From assembly GCF_947498345.1 (NCBI RefSeq), contig NZ_CANMJY010000001.1:605195-669194 (forward strand): a stretch of DNA of 64,000 nt, written 5' to 3'. A program made the translations under genes and the position numbers. This document shows positions 18,613 through 28,383 of the stretch, piece by piece (the first letter of the stretch is position 1; each line of letters starts with the position of its first letter). Under the pieces are notes generated by a model. It ran no database searches. It was not told the origin of the DNA and worked only from the letters and a program-made list of their open reading frames with translations. The stretch is from an uncultured Winogradskyella sp. GTDB taxonomy: Bacteria > Bacteroidota > Bacteroidia > Flavobacteriales > Flavobacteriaceae.

Positions 18613-20208
18613 ATGAAATATGTATTCGCTTTCTTATTTGTATTTTTTGCTTTGGTATCTTCTGCCCAAAGTGAGTATCATGTATTTCCCATTGATGGAA
18701 AAGACAAACAGGGTTCGCCACATGGCGATGGCAGTGTTGATAAACCTTGGGATTTACAGACTGCATTATCACAACCTTCTAAACGTGTAAATGGTGATGA
18801 TATTATTTGGTTACATCAAGGAACCTATAACGGTAGGTTTCAAAGTACCTTAGAATCCACTAATCTAAAATTTATTACAGTTAGTGCTTATAAAACTGAC
18901 AAGGTCGTCCTTAATGGAAATATTAGAAATGAGTTAAAAGCTGTCTTAGAAGTAAAGGGTAACCAAGTAGTCTTTAAGAATTTTGAGGTAACCTTTTTAG
19001 GTGAATATTCTCGTAACGCGCAAGATGATAATTTTAAAGTATGTGCTGGGATTAATCATTTATCTGGTGTTTCAAAGTTTCAAAATTTAAAAATATATAA
19101 TAATCCAGGTTTAGGTTTTGGTTCCTGGAAAAATACAGGAGGTTCCGTCATTGAAGAATGTATGATTTATTATAATGGAGTTTTGGGCAAAAAGCGAGGG
19201 TCGGGTGAAGGTATATATATTCAGAATAACAGTGAGGACCATAGAATTATTATAAATAACATCATTTATGGTAATTATTATAAAGGTATTGAAGTGTGGT
19301 CAGCTAGTTCTGGAAAAAAACAAGATTTTGTAAAAAATATTTCACTCGTTAACAATATTATTTTTAATAATGGTACACCCTCAGGAAGACATTGGGGAAA
19401 TGTTATTGTGGCTACCAACGATAAAGAAGGTATAAATATCGCAAGAAATATTAAAGTTAAGGGAAATGTGCTTTACCATAATGTGGATTTAATTAATCAT
19501 AAAAAACTAGGCAACGCCTCATCACTAGCTTTAGGTTTTATAAAACGTGCTCCCGTAAAAAATGTTGAAGTTGCAAATAATGTAATCATAGGGCAAAATA
19601 ATGGTTTTAGTATTATGCATGCAGAGTCATTGATTTTTAAAAATAATATAGTGTATACAGGTTACATACATTTAGAGAAATCTACGCAATCATTTTTAAA
19701 ACCTAAAGCTTTTAAAATGGAGGATAATATCTATTACACAAAAAAACCTAAAGCATTTAGAATTATAAAGAACAAAGATTATAACCTTTTAGGTTGGCAA
19801 ACTATTTTCAATATTGATAAAACCAGCCAATGGAAGTGGCTTAAAGATTTTAAAATAGATCCCGTATTAAAAATTGTTGAATTAAAGACCGAAAAAGATC
19901 AATTTTATGTAGCGCTTTTGGATAAAGAAGCCAATGATGTTACAGTAGATTTTAGCGCATTTAATATTGAAGCTGGTGCAGCATACAAAATCTATGATAT
20001 CGAAAATAGAAATGTGGTTGCTAAACCTGGTAAGATGCCTAAAAATATGAAAATATCATTTCCTATGGGATTAAAAGCATTCGAAAAGCCATTGCATAAT
20101 AGCATAGCAGCAAAATCAGCAGACAATTTTGGAGTCTATAGAATTGTATTTGAGAAGCAGGAAAAGAAAAAAAGTTTTTTAGAGCGATTTTTTGGATGGT
20201 TGTTTTAA
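18613..20208 (+). CDS. Secreted right-handed beta-helix protein
   Basis: The frame is open from 18532, but the ATG at 18613 gives a classic signal peptide (MKYVFAFLFVFFALVSSAQ), so I use it; the mature protein follows, 531 residues in total. After YHVFPIDGKD comes a pattern of regularly spaced Asn-rich turns (NNIIYGN, NNIIFNNG, GNVLYHN, NNVIIGQNN, NNIVYTG), diagnostic of a parallel beta-helix. Such folds occur in polysaccharide lyases, epimerases and binding proteins. No catalytic set is recognisable. It lies beside the polysaccharide island and could act on its product, which is speculative. Confidence 0.65.
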   Translation: MKYVFAFLFVFFALVSSAQSEYHVFPIDGKDKQGSPHGDGSVDKPWDLQTALSQPSKRVNGDDIIWLHQGTYNGRFQSTLESTNLKFITVSAYKTDKVVLNGNIRNELKAVLEVKGNQVVFKNFEVTFLGEYSRNAQDDNFKVCAGINHLSGVSKFQNLKIYNNPGLGFGSWKNTGGSVIEECMIYYNGVLGKKRGSGEGIYIQNNSEDHRIIINNIIYGNYYKGIEVWSASSGKKQDFVKNISLVNNIIFNNGTPSGRHWGNVIVATNDKEGINIARNIKVKGNVLYHNVDLINHKKLGNASSLALGFIKRAPVKNVEVANNVIIGQNNGFSIMHAESLIFKNNIVYTGYIHLEKSTQSFLKPKAFKMEDNIYYTKKPKAFRIIKNKDYNLLGWQTIFNIDKTSQWKWLKDFKIDPVLKIVELKTEKDQFYVALLDKEANDVTVDFSAFNIEAGAAYKIYDIENRNVVAKPGKMPKNMKISFPMGLKAFEKPLHNSIAAKSADNFGVYRIVFEKQEKKKSFLERFFGWLF

Positions 20209-20291
20209 TTTAAAATTAAAAACCATGATTGGGTACTAAAAATTAAAATATTAATAAGTCAGTTTATAATTATACAGAATTTCTACCGTTA

Positions 20292-20316
20292 TAGATTTGG
20301 TATTGAATTATATTTG
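20292..20316 (+). promoter_or_regulatory. Two candidate -7 boxes upstream of the TPR/barrel operon
   Basis: TAGATTTG (20292-20299) and TATATTTG (20309-20316) both fit the Bacteroidota TAnnTTTG box and lie 36-60 bp before the ATG at 20352. Neither has an obvious TTTG at -33. One or both could start transcription of the TPR gene and the barrel gene behind it. Confidence 0.3.
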
Positions 20317-20351
20317 AATCATCAATAAATAATAATCAAAAAACGACACTA

Positions 20352-23300
20352 ATGCTACATATAAAGAGACAACTCATCATCGTTTTCCTTGCCTTTTCGT
20401 TACTGGGTTTTGCACAAAAATCAGCAATTTATACTAGTGATTTAAAGGATTATCAGAAAGCATTAACCTTATACAATAACAAACAATACAAAGCTGCCCA
20501 ATCTTTGTTTGACGATATTAAATACAATACAAACGATGCTGTTTTAAAGTCAGATTGCTCGTATTATATTGCTAATTGTGCTGTACGATTAAACCAGAAA
20601 AATGCAGACGATTTAATTACAGAATTTGTTGAAGAATACCCTACAAGTACTAAGCGCAATACAGCGTTTTTAGATGTTGCAGATTATTATTTTGAAAATT
20701 CTAAATACGCCTATGCACGTAAGTGGTATCAGAAAGTAGATGAGTTAAGTATTGCACGTTCAGAACGCGATAGGTTTAATTTTAATTATGGTTATTGTCT
20801 ATATGCAACCAAGAGTAAAACGCAAGCTACAAAGTACCTCAACCGTGTTGTCAATTCTAAAGAATATGGTTCTCAGGCCAAATATTATATTGGTTATATG
20901 GCTTATGAAGGTGATGACTATGATACAGCAAATGAATATTTTGAGCAAGTCAGTGATAACGAAAAATATAAAGAGAAGCTATCGTATTATCAAGCCGATT
21001 TAAATTTTAAATTAGGTAAGTTTGAGAAGGCTATAGAATTAGCAAAAGAACAATTACCTAATTCTCGTGGTGTTGAAGAATCTGAGTTGTCTAAAATAAT
21101 TGGAGAGAGCTATTTTAATCTTGAGCAATATGCAGAAGCTTTACCATACTTAAAAGTATATAAGGGTAAACAAGGTAAATGGAATAATACAGATTACTAC
21201 CAATTAGGTTACACTTATTATAAACAAGATGATTTTGAAGCTGCTATTTCAGAATTTAATAAAATAATAGATGGCAATAACTCAGTAGCCCAAAATGCCT
21301 ACTATCATTTAGGTGAAAGTTATATAAATTTAGATAAGAAACAAGAAGCATTAAACGTCTTTAGAAATGCTTCAGAAATGGATTACGATACCAAAATTCA
21401 AGAAGATGCCTGGTTAAACTATGCTAAGATCAGTTATGAAATTGGTAATCCTTATCAATCAGTACCACAAGTATTAGCTGGATATTTAGATAAATATCCC
21501 GAAACCAGTTATAAAGAAGAGATTGAAACTTTATTAATCGACTCTTATATTACTTCAAAAAATTATAAAGAAGCTTTAGAGCTTTTAAAAGGAAAAAATA
21601 GTTTTGAAAATAAAGTAGCCTATCAAAAAGTAGCATTTTTCAGAGGTATTGAACTCTATAATGAAACCAGATACAATGACGCTTTAGACTTGTTTAATAG
21701 CTCGTTAAAAGAACCTAGAGACCCAATCTTTGTAGCAAAAGCCACATTTTGGAAATCTGAGGCAGAATATAATTTAACGAACTATAATGATGCGTTGATA
21801 GGTTTTAAGCAATTTGCAGGAATGTCTGAAGCATCAAGTCTGCCAGAAAACGACAATCTCGATTATAATTTAGCATACACTTATTTTAAATTAAAAGACT
21901 ATAATAATGCCTCTAAATATTTTCAAAAGTTTATAGATAAAAACCAAAGTGACCGACCACGAAGAAATGATGCTTATTTGAGATTAGCAGATGGTTACTT
22001 TGTGTCGAGTCAATACCAAAGTGCTATTAGTGCTTATGATAAGGCGATTCAAATTAATGAAATTGAGACTGATTATGCGTCATTTCAGAAGGCGATGAGT
22101 CATGGATATCTAGGGAAGAGCTCCACAAAAATCTCAGAGTTAAATACCTTTATAGCGGGTTATCCAAAGTCAGCCTTAAGAGATGATGCTATGTATGAGC
22201 TGGCTAACTCTTATGTAAAATCTGGTGATACAGATCAAGCCATGCAAATGTATGATCGTTTAAATTCTGAGTATAGACGTAGTGCATTTACATCAAAAGC
22301 TTTGTTGCGTCAAGGGTTAGTATATTATAATGGTAATGATAACGAACGTGCTTTATCAAAGTTTAAAAAAGTAGCGAAGGATTTTCCAGGTTCTGGCGAA
22401 GCGGTTCAAGCAGTTTCAACAGCGCGTTTGATCTACATTGATTTAGGTCGCGTTGATGAGTATGCACGATGGGTAAAATCTTTAGATTATGTCGAAGTAA
22501 CAGATGTTGAGCTAGACAACACTATGTATTTAGCGGCAGAAAAGCCGTATTTAGATAATGATACAGATAAGGCTATTCGACAGTTTAACAAGTATCTCAG
22601 TCAATTTCCTAATGGTATACACGCTTTAAAATCACATTTTTACTTAGCACAATTGTACTACAAAAAGGATTTATTTGAAAATGCACAACCACATTATAAA
22701 TATGTAGTTGAAGCATCTAAAAGTGAATATACGGAACAAGCCACGGTAAAACTGTGTGAGATATATTTAAATGCTTCAGATTGGTCACAAGCAATTCCTG
22801 TATTGAAAACACTTGAAACAGAAGCTGATTATCCTCAAAATGTATTGTATGCACAATCTAACTTGATGAATGCATATTACCAGACAGAAGATTATAATGC
22901 TGCAGAATCTTATGCTGAAAAAGTCTTGACAAATTCAAATCTTGATAATAAAGTGAAGAGCGATGCAAAAATCATCATTGCACGTTCGGCAATAAAAACC
23001 GGAAATGAAGACAAAGCAAAAGATGCCTATGCAGATGTAGAAAAAATTGCAACAGGAAGTGTTGCTGCAGAGGCACTATACTACAATGGTTATTTTAAAA
23101 ATAAAGAAGGTAAGTACGAAGCATCTAATACAACCATTCAAAAGCTGGCTAAGGATTATAGTAGCTATAAGTATTACAGTGCAAAAGGTTTAGTTGTTAT
23201 GGCAAAAAACTTCTATGCCCTAGGAGATGCATTTCAGGCCAACTATATTTTAGAAAGTGTAATTTCTAATTTCCCAGATTTTGATGATGTAGTAGAAGAA

Positions 23301-23375
23301 GCAACAGTAGAGCTCAATAAAATAAAAACCGAAGAAGCAAAAACAAATTCATCAATCGAAACTGACGACAACTAA
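20352..23375 (+). CDS. Large secreted/periplasmic tetratricopeptide-repeat protein
   Basis: The 1007-residue protein has a signal peptide (MLHIKRQLIIVFLAFSLLGFAQ) and then an almost unbroken run of degenerate TPR units from about residue 28 to the end. Examples are YQKALTLYNNKQYKAAQSLF, YYQLGYTYYKQDDFEAAISEF and HFYLAQLYYKKDLFENAQPHY. TPR solenoids of this size bind proteins and build complexes; here the location is periplasmic or outer-membrane associated. Just 69 bp downstream lies a beta-barrel protein gene on the same strand, so the pair probably works together, for example as a barrel with a periplasmic scaffold. I know of no defined function. Confidence 0.75.
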   Translation: MLHIKRQLIIVFLAFSLLGFAQKSAIYTSDLKDYQKALTLYNNKQYKAAQSLFDDIKYNTNDAVLKSDCSYYIANCAVRLNQKNADDLITEFVEEYPTSTKRNTAFLDVADYYFENSKYAYARKWYQKVDELSIARSERDRFNFNYGYCLYATKSKTQATKYLNRVVNSKEYGSQAKYYIGYMAYEGDDYDTANEYFEQVSDNEKYKEKLSYYQADLNFKLGKFEKAIELAKEQLPNSRGVEESELSKIIGESYFNLEQYAEALPYLKVYKGKQGKWNNTDYYQLGYTYYKQDDFEAAISEFNKIIDGNNSVAQNAYYHLGESYINLDKKQEALNVFRNASEMDYDTKIQEDAWLNYAKISYEIGNPYQSVPQVLAGYLDKYPETSYKEEIETLLIDSYITSKNYKEALELLKGKNSFENKVAYQKVAFFRGIELYNETRYNDALDLFNSSLKEPRDPIFVAKATFWKSEAEYNLTNYNDALIGFKQFAGMSEASSLPENDNLDYNLAYTYFKLKDYNNASKYFQKFIDKNQSDRPRRNDAYLRLADGYFVSSQYQSAISAYDKAIQINEIETDYASFQKAMSHGYLGKSSTKISELNTFIAGYPKSALRDDAMYELANSYVKSGDTDQAMQMYDRLNSEYRRSAFTSKALLRQGLVYYNGNDNERALSKFKKVAKDFPGSGEAVQAVSTARLIYIDLGRVDEYARWVKSLDYVEVTDVELDNTMYLAAEKPYLDNDTDKAIRQFNKYLSQFPNGIHALKSHFYLAQLYYKKDLFENAQPHYKYVVEASKSEYTEQATVKLCEIYLNASDWSQAIPVLKTLETEADYPQNVLYAQSNLMNAYYQTEDYNAAESYAEKVLTNSNLDNKVKSDAKIIIARSAIKTGNEDKAKDAYADVEKIATGSVAAEALYYNGYFKNKEGKYEASNTTIQKLAKDYSSYKYYSAKGLVVMAKNFYALGDAFQANYILESVISNFPDFDDVVEEATVELNKIKTEEAKTNSSIETDDN

Positions 23376-23396
23376 AGAGAGTATAATGAGACTTTC

Positions 23397-23417
23397 TGGC
23401 TGCTTAATTAGTAGCCA
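23397..23417 (+). other. Short hairpin between the TPR and barrel genes
   Basis: TGGCTGCT / AGTAGCCA form an 8-bp stem with one G-U pair and a 5-nt loop in the 69-bp gap. There is no T tract, so it is not a standard terminator; it may affect mRNA processing or relative expression. Confidence 0.35.
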
Positions 23418-23444
23418 AGTTGAAGTTAAATCAAAACATCAAAT

Positions 23445-25172
23445 ATGAAGATCAAGCTTTTAATTTTTATAATCACCATAACAAGTAGTTTGTCATTGAC
23501 TTATGCACAAGAGCGAACCAAAGATACTATAGATGATCAGGTAGTCAATGTTGTAAAACCATATACGCCAACGATTTCAGATGCCTTTAAAATAAAAGAT
23601 ATGCCAAAGTTGAACGATTCTAACATGGTAAAGAAAAAACAGGTAAAGTATAATATATTTTCTATTCCTGTAGCATCTACATTTACACCTGCAAAAGGAA
23701 AAGCAGCAAATGTAGATAAGGCAAAACCTGTAAAATTATTTGACAATTACGCGTCACTTGGCGTAGGAACATACACTACAGTTTTAGGTGAAGTTTTTCT
23801 TAATCATGAGCTGAGTAGCACAGAAAATGTTGGAGGCTATTTTAGCCACCATTCTTCGCAAGGAGGTATTGATGATTTACTATTAGATGATAACTTTAGT
23901 AAAACCAGTTTAAACGCACATTATTCGCAAAAATTGAGAGATTTTTCGTGGAAAATTGATGGAGGCTTAGATTTAATGACCTATAATTGGTATGGTCTTC
24001 CTCAAAATTTCTTCGGTCAGACGGAGGCAGATATGATCGATCCAACGCATACTTTTAACAGTTTTCATCTCGGTGGAAAACTGAAATTCGATGATGCCAT
24101 TATTAAAGATGGAAGTGTACGCTTTAGACGTTTTGGTGATAATGAGGATTCTGGCGAAAATAGGTTTATAGCAAAAGTTGGTTTTGATATACCTGTACAA
24201 GGAGAAGCCATTAGTACAGAATTATATATCGATTATATAGGCGGAAGCTTTGATATGAATTTCAATAATAATGATGAAATAAAATATGGTAATGTCACCT
24301 TTGGTTTATCACCATCATACCAATTAAAGCAAGACGATTTAACTGTCGATCTAGGATTACGACTAGTATATCTCAACGATACAGAACTTAGTGATAATAA
24401 GTTTTTTATTTACCCAAATATTGAAGCAACGTATCGCTTAGTTGACGAAATTTTGATTGCTTATGCTGGAATTAAAGGGGAACTTCAACAAAATTCGTAT
24501 TACGATTTTGCTACAGAAAACCCATTTGTATCGCCAACCTTATTGATTGCTCCAACAGATCAACGCTATAATGGTTTTATTGGTCTAAAAGGTAAGTTAT
24601 CTAATAATGTGAGTTATAATGTTAAAGGAAACTACTATGCAGAAGAAGGCAAAGCATTATTTAAAGCTAATGATGCGCAAACTTTTGCAACAGAAGATTA
24701 TCAATATGGTAATTCATTTGGTGTGGTTTACGACGATATAACTACATTTTCAGTAGCTGGTGAACTAAATATAGATATTAATAGAAACTTTACACTAGGT
24801 TTTAAGGGTGAGTATTTTAATTATAATACTGATACTCAAGATGAAGCTTGGAACTTACCAGATGTCACAGGTTCTATATTTATGGACGTACAGATTTCGG
24901 AGAAATGGTATGCAGGTGCAAGTGCATTTTATGTAGGTGAACGTAAAGACCAGCAATTGCTGGTAGGTACTTTGGTAACTCCAGACCCAACACCAATAAC
25001 ACTAGATAGCTATTTTGATGCCAATGCACATTTAGGCTACAAAATCAATGACCAACTATCAGTATTTGCTAAAGTGAACAATATCTTAAATCAGGATTAC
25101 CAACGTTATCTTAATTTTCCAGTTCAAGGAATACAAGCTTTGGCAGGAGCTACCTATCAGTTTGATTTCTAG
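23445..25172 (+). CDS. Outer-membrane beta-barrel protein, TonB-receptor-like without a plug domain
   Basis: The 575-residue protein has a signal peptide (about 21 residues, ending TYAQ) and then a short N-terminal segment VVNVVKPYTPTISDAFKIK. A long series of alternating amphipathic strands follows. It ends with [19 protein letters not shown] and a terminal strand closing in F (GATYQFDF), which is typical of TonB-dependent receptors recognised by BAM. At 575 residues it is too short for a full plug plus 22-strand receptor, and no plug motif is visible. The TPR gene directly upstream is its likely partner. Ligand unknown. Confidence 0.7.
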   Translation: MKIKLLIFIITITSSLSLTYAQERTKDTIDDQVVNVVKPYTPTISDAFKIKDMPKLNDSNMVKKKQVKYNIFSIPVASTFTPAKGKAANVDKAKPVKLFDNYASLGVGTYTTVLGEVFLNHELSSTENVGGYFSHHSSQGGIDDLLLDDNFSKTSLNAHYSQKLRDFSWKIDGGLDLMTYNWYGLPQNFFGQTEADMIDPTHTFNSFHLGGKLKFDDAIIKDGSVRFRRFGDNEDSGENRFIAKVGFDIPVQGEAISTELYIDYIGGSFDMNFNNNDEIKYGNVTFGLSPSYQLKQDDLTVDLGLRLVYLNDTELSDNKFFIYPNIEATYRLVDEILIAYAGIKGELQQNSYYDFATENPFVSPTLLIAPTDQRYNGFIGLKGKLSNNVSYNVKGNYYAEEGKALFKANDAQTFATEDYQYGNSFGVVYDDITTFSVAGELNIDINRNFTLGFKGEYFNYNTDTQDEAWNLPDVTGSIFMDVQISEKWYAGASAFYVGERKDQQLLVGTLVTPDPTPITLDSYFDANAHLGYKINDQLSVFAKVNNILNQDYQRYLNFPVQGIQALAGATYQFDF

Positions 25173-25250
25173 TTTCCTTGAAAGTGAAAACCTCACGTAA
25201 TGCCACCCAGAAATTATTTTGCGATATTATTATTAAATAACAAGCTATAG

Positions 25251-25281
25251 AAAGCGTTCTATTTCCAGAACGCTTTTTCTT
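25251..25281 (+). terminator. Intrinsic terminator after the barrel gene
   Basis: A perfect 10-bp stem (AAAGCGTTCT / AGAACGCTTT) with loop ATTTCC is followed by a T-rich run. It lies 79 bp after the barrel stop and before the next gene, so it should end the TPR/barrel operon. Confidence 0.8.
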
Positions 25282-25311
25282 ATTTTTACGATATTCAAAA
25301 AACCATTCAAA

Positions 25312-26976
25312 ATGAAATCGAAGCGACATCAACTTATGAGAAGCTCTAAAATTATTGTGCGTAATTCAATGCTGATAATTGTGATACTGTTTACTGTGTT
25401 TTCTTGCCAAAAAGAAAAACAACAGGCCGATTTAATGGTTACTAATGCTAATATCTATACTGTAGACAATGCTTTTAGTAAAGCAGAAGCCTTAGCTGTA
25501 AAAGATGGTAAGATTATAGCCGTTGGTACAACAAAGAACATTGAAGAGACTTACAGTTCTGTAGATACTATAAATGCAGATGGAAAAACACTTTTACCTG
25601 GTTTTATAGATGCACATTGTCATTTTTTAGGTTTAGGATATAACCAGCAAGCTGTTGATTTGGTTGGTACTAAAAGCTTTGAAGGTGTCGTTAAGCGGGT
25701 ATTGGATTTTCAGAATAAACACCACAAAGATTTTATTTTAGGTCGTGGTTGGGATCAAAATGATTGGGAGGATAAATCGTTTCCAAATAAAACATTATTA
25801 GACAAACTCTATCCAAATACTCCTATTGCATTAACACGAATTGATGGTCATGCTATTTTGTGTAATCAAGCTGCTTTAGATTTGGGTGAAGTAACTATTA
25901 ATAGTAAAGTTGATGGTGGTGAATTGATTACAGAAAATGGAAAGCTTACGGGAGTTTTAGTTGATAATGCTGAAGCTTTAGTAATGGATTATTGGCCAAA
26001 ACCAAGCCGTAAAGATGAAGTTGATGCCTTATTAGAAGCGCAAAAAATATGCTTTGATTTAGGTTTAACAACTGTTGATGATGCAGGATTGAGTAAAACA
26101 TCTATTGAAATTATCGATAGCCTTCACCAATCTGGAGACCTAAATATGCGTGTCTATGCTATGGTATCGTACACACCTGAGCACTTAGATTATTATTTAA
26201 ATAAAGGTGTTATAAAAACCGAGAAGCTTAATGTTCGTTCGTTTAAGTTTTATGCCGATGGTGCTTTAGGCTCCAGAGGCGCTATGTTAAAAGAACCCTA
26301 CAGTGACAAACCAGAGCATTTAGGGTTGTTACTTACCGATTTAGATACTTTTGAAAATGCAGCAACCCGTATTGCTAATTCAGAATATCAAATGAATACC
26401 CATGCCATTGGTGATTCTGCAAACCTAGCTGTGCTGCAAACCTATAACAAAGTATTGACAGGAAAACAAGATAGACGATGGCGCGTAGAGCATGCTCAGG
26501 TAGTATCTCAGAAAGATTTTGATCTATACAAAAATGTAATGCCATCCATTCAACCAACACATGCAACTAGCGATATGTATTGGGCTGAGGATAGAGTAGG
26601 TAGTGAGCGAATTAAAGGAGCATATGCCTATAAAAAACTGCTCGAGGCTTATGGAAAAGTTGCTTTAGGCACTGATTTTCCTGTTGAGCGCGTAAGTCCG
26701 TTTTTAACGTTTTATGCTGCTGTTGCAAGACAAGATTTAGAACAATACCCAAAGGGAGGTTTTCAAATGGAGAATGCTTTATCTAGAGAAGAAACCCTAA
26801 AAGGTATGACGATTTGGGCTGCCTATTCTAATTTTGAAGAGCACGAAAAGGGAAGTATTGAAACAGGTAAGTTTGCTGATTTTATAATCTTAGATAAAGA
26901 TATTATGACGGTCGATGTTAGTGAGATTCCTACGATAAAAGTGTTGAAGACTGTTGTTGGTGGTGAGGTGCAGTAA
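25312..26976 (+). CDS. Amidohydrolase (YtcJ-like, amidohydrolase family 3), lipoprotein
   Basis: The 554-residue enzyme has metal-binding motif DAHCH (H102, H104). Further in are FKFYADGALGSRGA with a likely carboxylated lysine region, NTHAIGDSA and VEHAQV supplying histidines, and LGTDFPVE with the catalytic Asp. This matches the YtcJ-like branch, hydrolases of amide-type bonds with largely unknown natural substrates. An N-terminal hydrophobic stretch ending in FTVFSC (C32) is a lipobox, so the enzyme is probably tethered to the envelope. The start could be ATG 25312, 25336 or 25369; the last still leaves a short hydrophobic lipoprotein signal. Confidence 0.8.
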   Translation: MKSKRHQLMRSSKIIVRNSMLIIVILFTVFSCQKEKQQADLMVTNANIYTVDNAFSKAEALAVKDGKIIAVGTTKNIEETYSSVDTINADGKTLLPGFIDAHCHFLGLGYNQQAVDLVGTKSFEGVVKRVLDFQNKHHKDFILGRGWDQNDWEDKSFPNKTLLDKLYPNTPIALTRIDGHAILCNQAALDLGEVTINSKVDGGELITENGKLTGVLVDNAEALVMDYWPKPSRKDEVDALLEAQKICFDLGLTTVDDAGLSKTSIEIIDSLHQSGDLNMRVYAMVSYTPEHLDYYLNKGVIKTEKLNVRSFKFYADGALGSRGAMLKEPYSDKPEHLGLLLTDLDTFENAATRIANSEYQMNTHAIGDSANLAVLQTYNKVLTGKQDRRWRVEHAQVVSQKDFDLYKNVMPSIQPTHATSDMYWAEDRVGSERIKGAYAYKKLLEAYGKVALGTDFPVERVSPFLTFYAAVARQDLEQYPKGGFQMENALSREETLKGMTIWAAYSNFEEHEKGSIETGKFADFIILDKDIMTVDVSEIPTIKVLKTVVGGEVQ

Positions 26977-26984
26977 GCAATAAC

Positions 26985-27677
26985 TCAAAATATTCTCACT
27001 AAATAATCAAAATGTTTACCATCCATAATTTTATCGCATTGTAGGCCAACAGTTTTGCAAGCCATTTTTAAAGTTTCAAAATCGAGATATAACCACTTCA
27101 TAGGTATTTCTTCTTCATCTTTATAACTGATGTAATAGTCGAGTTCGCCATAATATTGCAGTTGATTTTCAATTTCAGCTTCAAATTCATCAGCATACAT
27201 ATAAGAAATGTCAGAAGAGTCCATAAGGATTTGTCCATTGGGTTTTAAAAGGGATTTTAGATGCTTTAAATAAGTTGAAACCTGAGATAATTCCTGAAAA
27301 ATTCCTGTACCATTCATAAGTAATAAAATGGTATCAAATGTTTGGGTTTCGTCTAATAAAGGCTTTAACTCAACATTTAATATACCACGATATTTTGCGA
27401 CTTCAATAGCACCTTTAGAACTATCAATAGCTTTTACTTTATAGCCTTTGTTTTGTAGCCAAAGTGAATGCGAACCAGCACCACAACCAACATCGAGAAT
27501 ATGACCTTTACAAATTTGCAAAGCTTTTTTTTCTAACTCTGGCATTTTAGAAAAATCCCTGAATAAATATGGAAGTGGTAAAATATCTTTATCGGAGATA
27601 TTAGTCCAGGTAATAATATCTTCAGAATAATTTCTGTTTTGATAATCTAATAAAGCCTTTCCGAAGATATCTTTCAT
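26985..27677 (-). CDS. Class I SAM-dependent methyltransferase
   Basis: The 230-residue protein has the SAM-binding motif ILDVGCGAGSHS near residues 60-71, followed by an acidic residue at the end of strand 2 (VKAIDSS). Motif IV-like FDTILLLMNGTG lies near residue 115. It resembles small-molecule methyltransferases of the UbiE/Methyltransf_25 group, but the substrate is not predictable. It is convergent with the amidohydrolase, with only 8 bp between stops. Confidence 0.75.
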   Translation of the reverse strand: MKDIFGKALLDYQNRNYSEDIITWTNISDKDILPLPYLFRDFSKMPELEKKALQICKGHILDVGCGAGSHSLWLQNKGYKVKAIDSSKGAIEVAKYRGILNVELKPLLDETQTFDTILLLMNGTGIFQELSQVSTYLKHLKSLLKPNGQILMDSSDISYMYADEFEAEIENQLQYYGELDYYISYKDEEEIPMKWLYLDFETLKMACKTVGLQCDKIMDGKHFDYLVRIF

Positions 27678-27837
27678 GTTCTATAATTTCTGAGGCATTA
27701 AAACCTCATTATTAAACTTAAGAGGTTAAATTAAACTTAGATGGTTTTGGTTTTTTAGTGTTTAAAAATTCTTTTTTGTCTGTTAATTTTAAGATGCTTC
27801 GTTTCGCTCTAAAAGACAAGTTGTTTATTTTTACATT

Positions 27838-28332
27838 ATGCAAGACCAAATCAATAATTTGCATAAGCTGGCCAAAGATAAGCATAAGGAAAACAAAACC
27901 TTTTTTACTAAGCTTAAAAAGAAGCCTCCTAAGCAGTTAGATTATATTATGCAAGAGTTGCACGATGAAGAATTTCAACGTACTGACTGTTTAGAGTGTG
28001 CAAACTGTTGTAAAACTACAGGACCGCTTTTTACAGATAAAGACATAAGTCGTATTGCAAAATTTTTTAGAATGAAGGAGCAGCAATTTATAGAAATATA
28101 TCTTCGTTTAGATGAGGAGGAGGATTATGTTTTACAGTCCGTTCCATGTACATTTTTAGGCTCAGATAATTATTGCTCTATCTATGAGGTAAGACCAAAA
28201 GCATGTAGAGAGTTTCCACATACAGATAGAAAGAAGTTTCAGCAAATTTCTAATCTTACATTGAAAAATGTAGCAATTTGTCCAGCAGCTTATAATATTG
28301 TAGAGGCCATGAAAAAGCGAATTAAGGTTTAA
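27838..28332 (+). CDS. YkgJ-family cysteine-cluster protein
   Basis: The 164-residue protein has the pattern CLECANCCKTTGP around residues 57-69, then CTFLG..NYCSIYEVRPKACREFPH and a late Cys (ICPAAYN). This is the Fe/Zn-chelating CxxCxxCC family (YkgJ), proposed to bind a metal or Fe-S cluster. No enzymatic role is established. ATG start at 27838; an AT-rich stretch directly upstream (TATTTTTAC) could be its promoter. Confidence 0.8.
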   Translation: MQDQINNLHKLAKDKHKENKTFFTKLKKKPPKQLDYIMQELHDEEFQRTDCLECANCCKTTGPLFTDKDISRIAKFFRMKEQQFIEIYLRLDEEEDYVLQSVPCTFLGSDNYCSIYEVRPKACREFPHTDRKKFQQISNLTLKNVAICPAAYNIVEAMKKRIKV

Positions 28333-28383
28333 TAGTTTAGCTTCGGAATAATTTTTGATACAAATCAGAATAAAAAATATAAA

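Noticed and set aside
27758..27940. 60-residue plus-strand frame overlapping the start of the YkgJ-like gene
   Set aside because: Different frame from a clear family member and no recognisable sequence.
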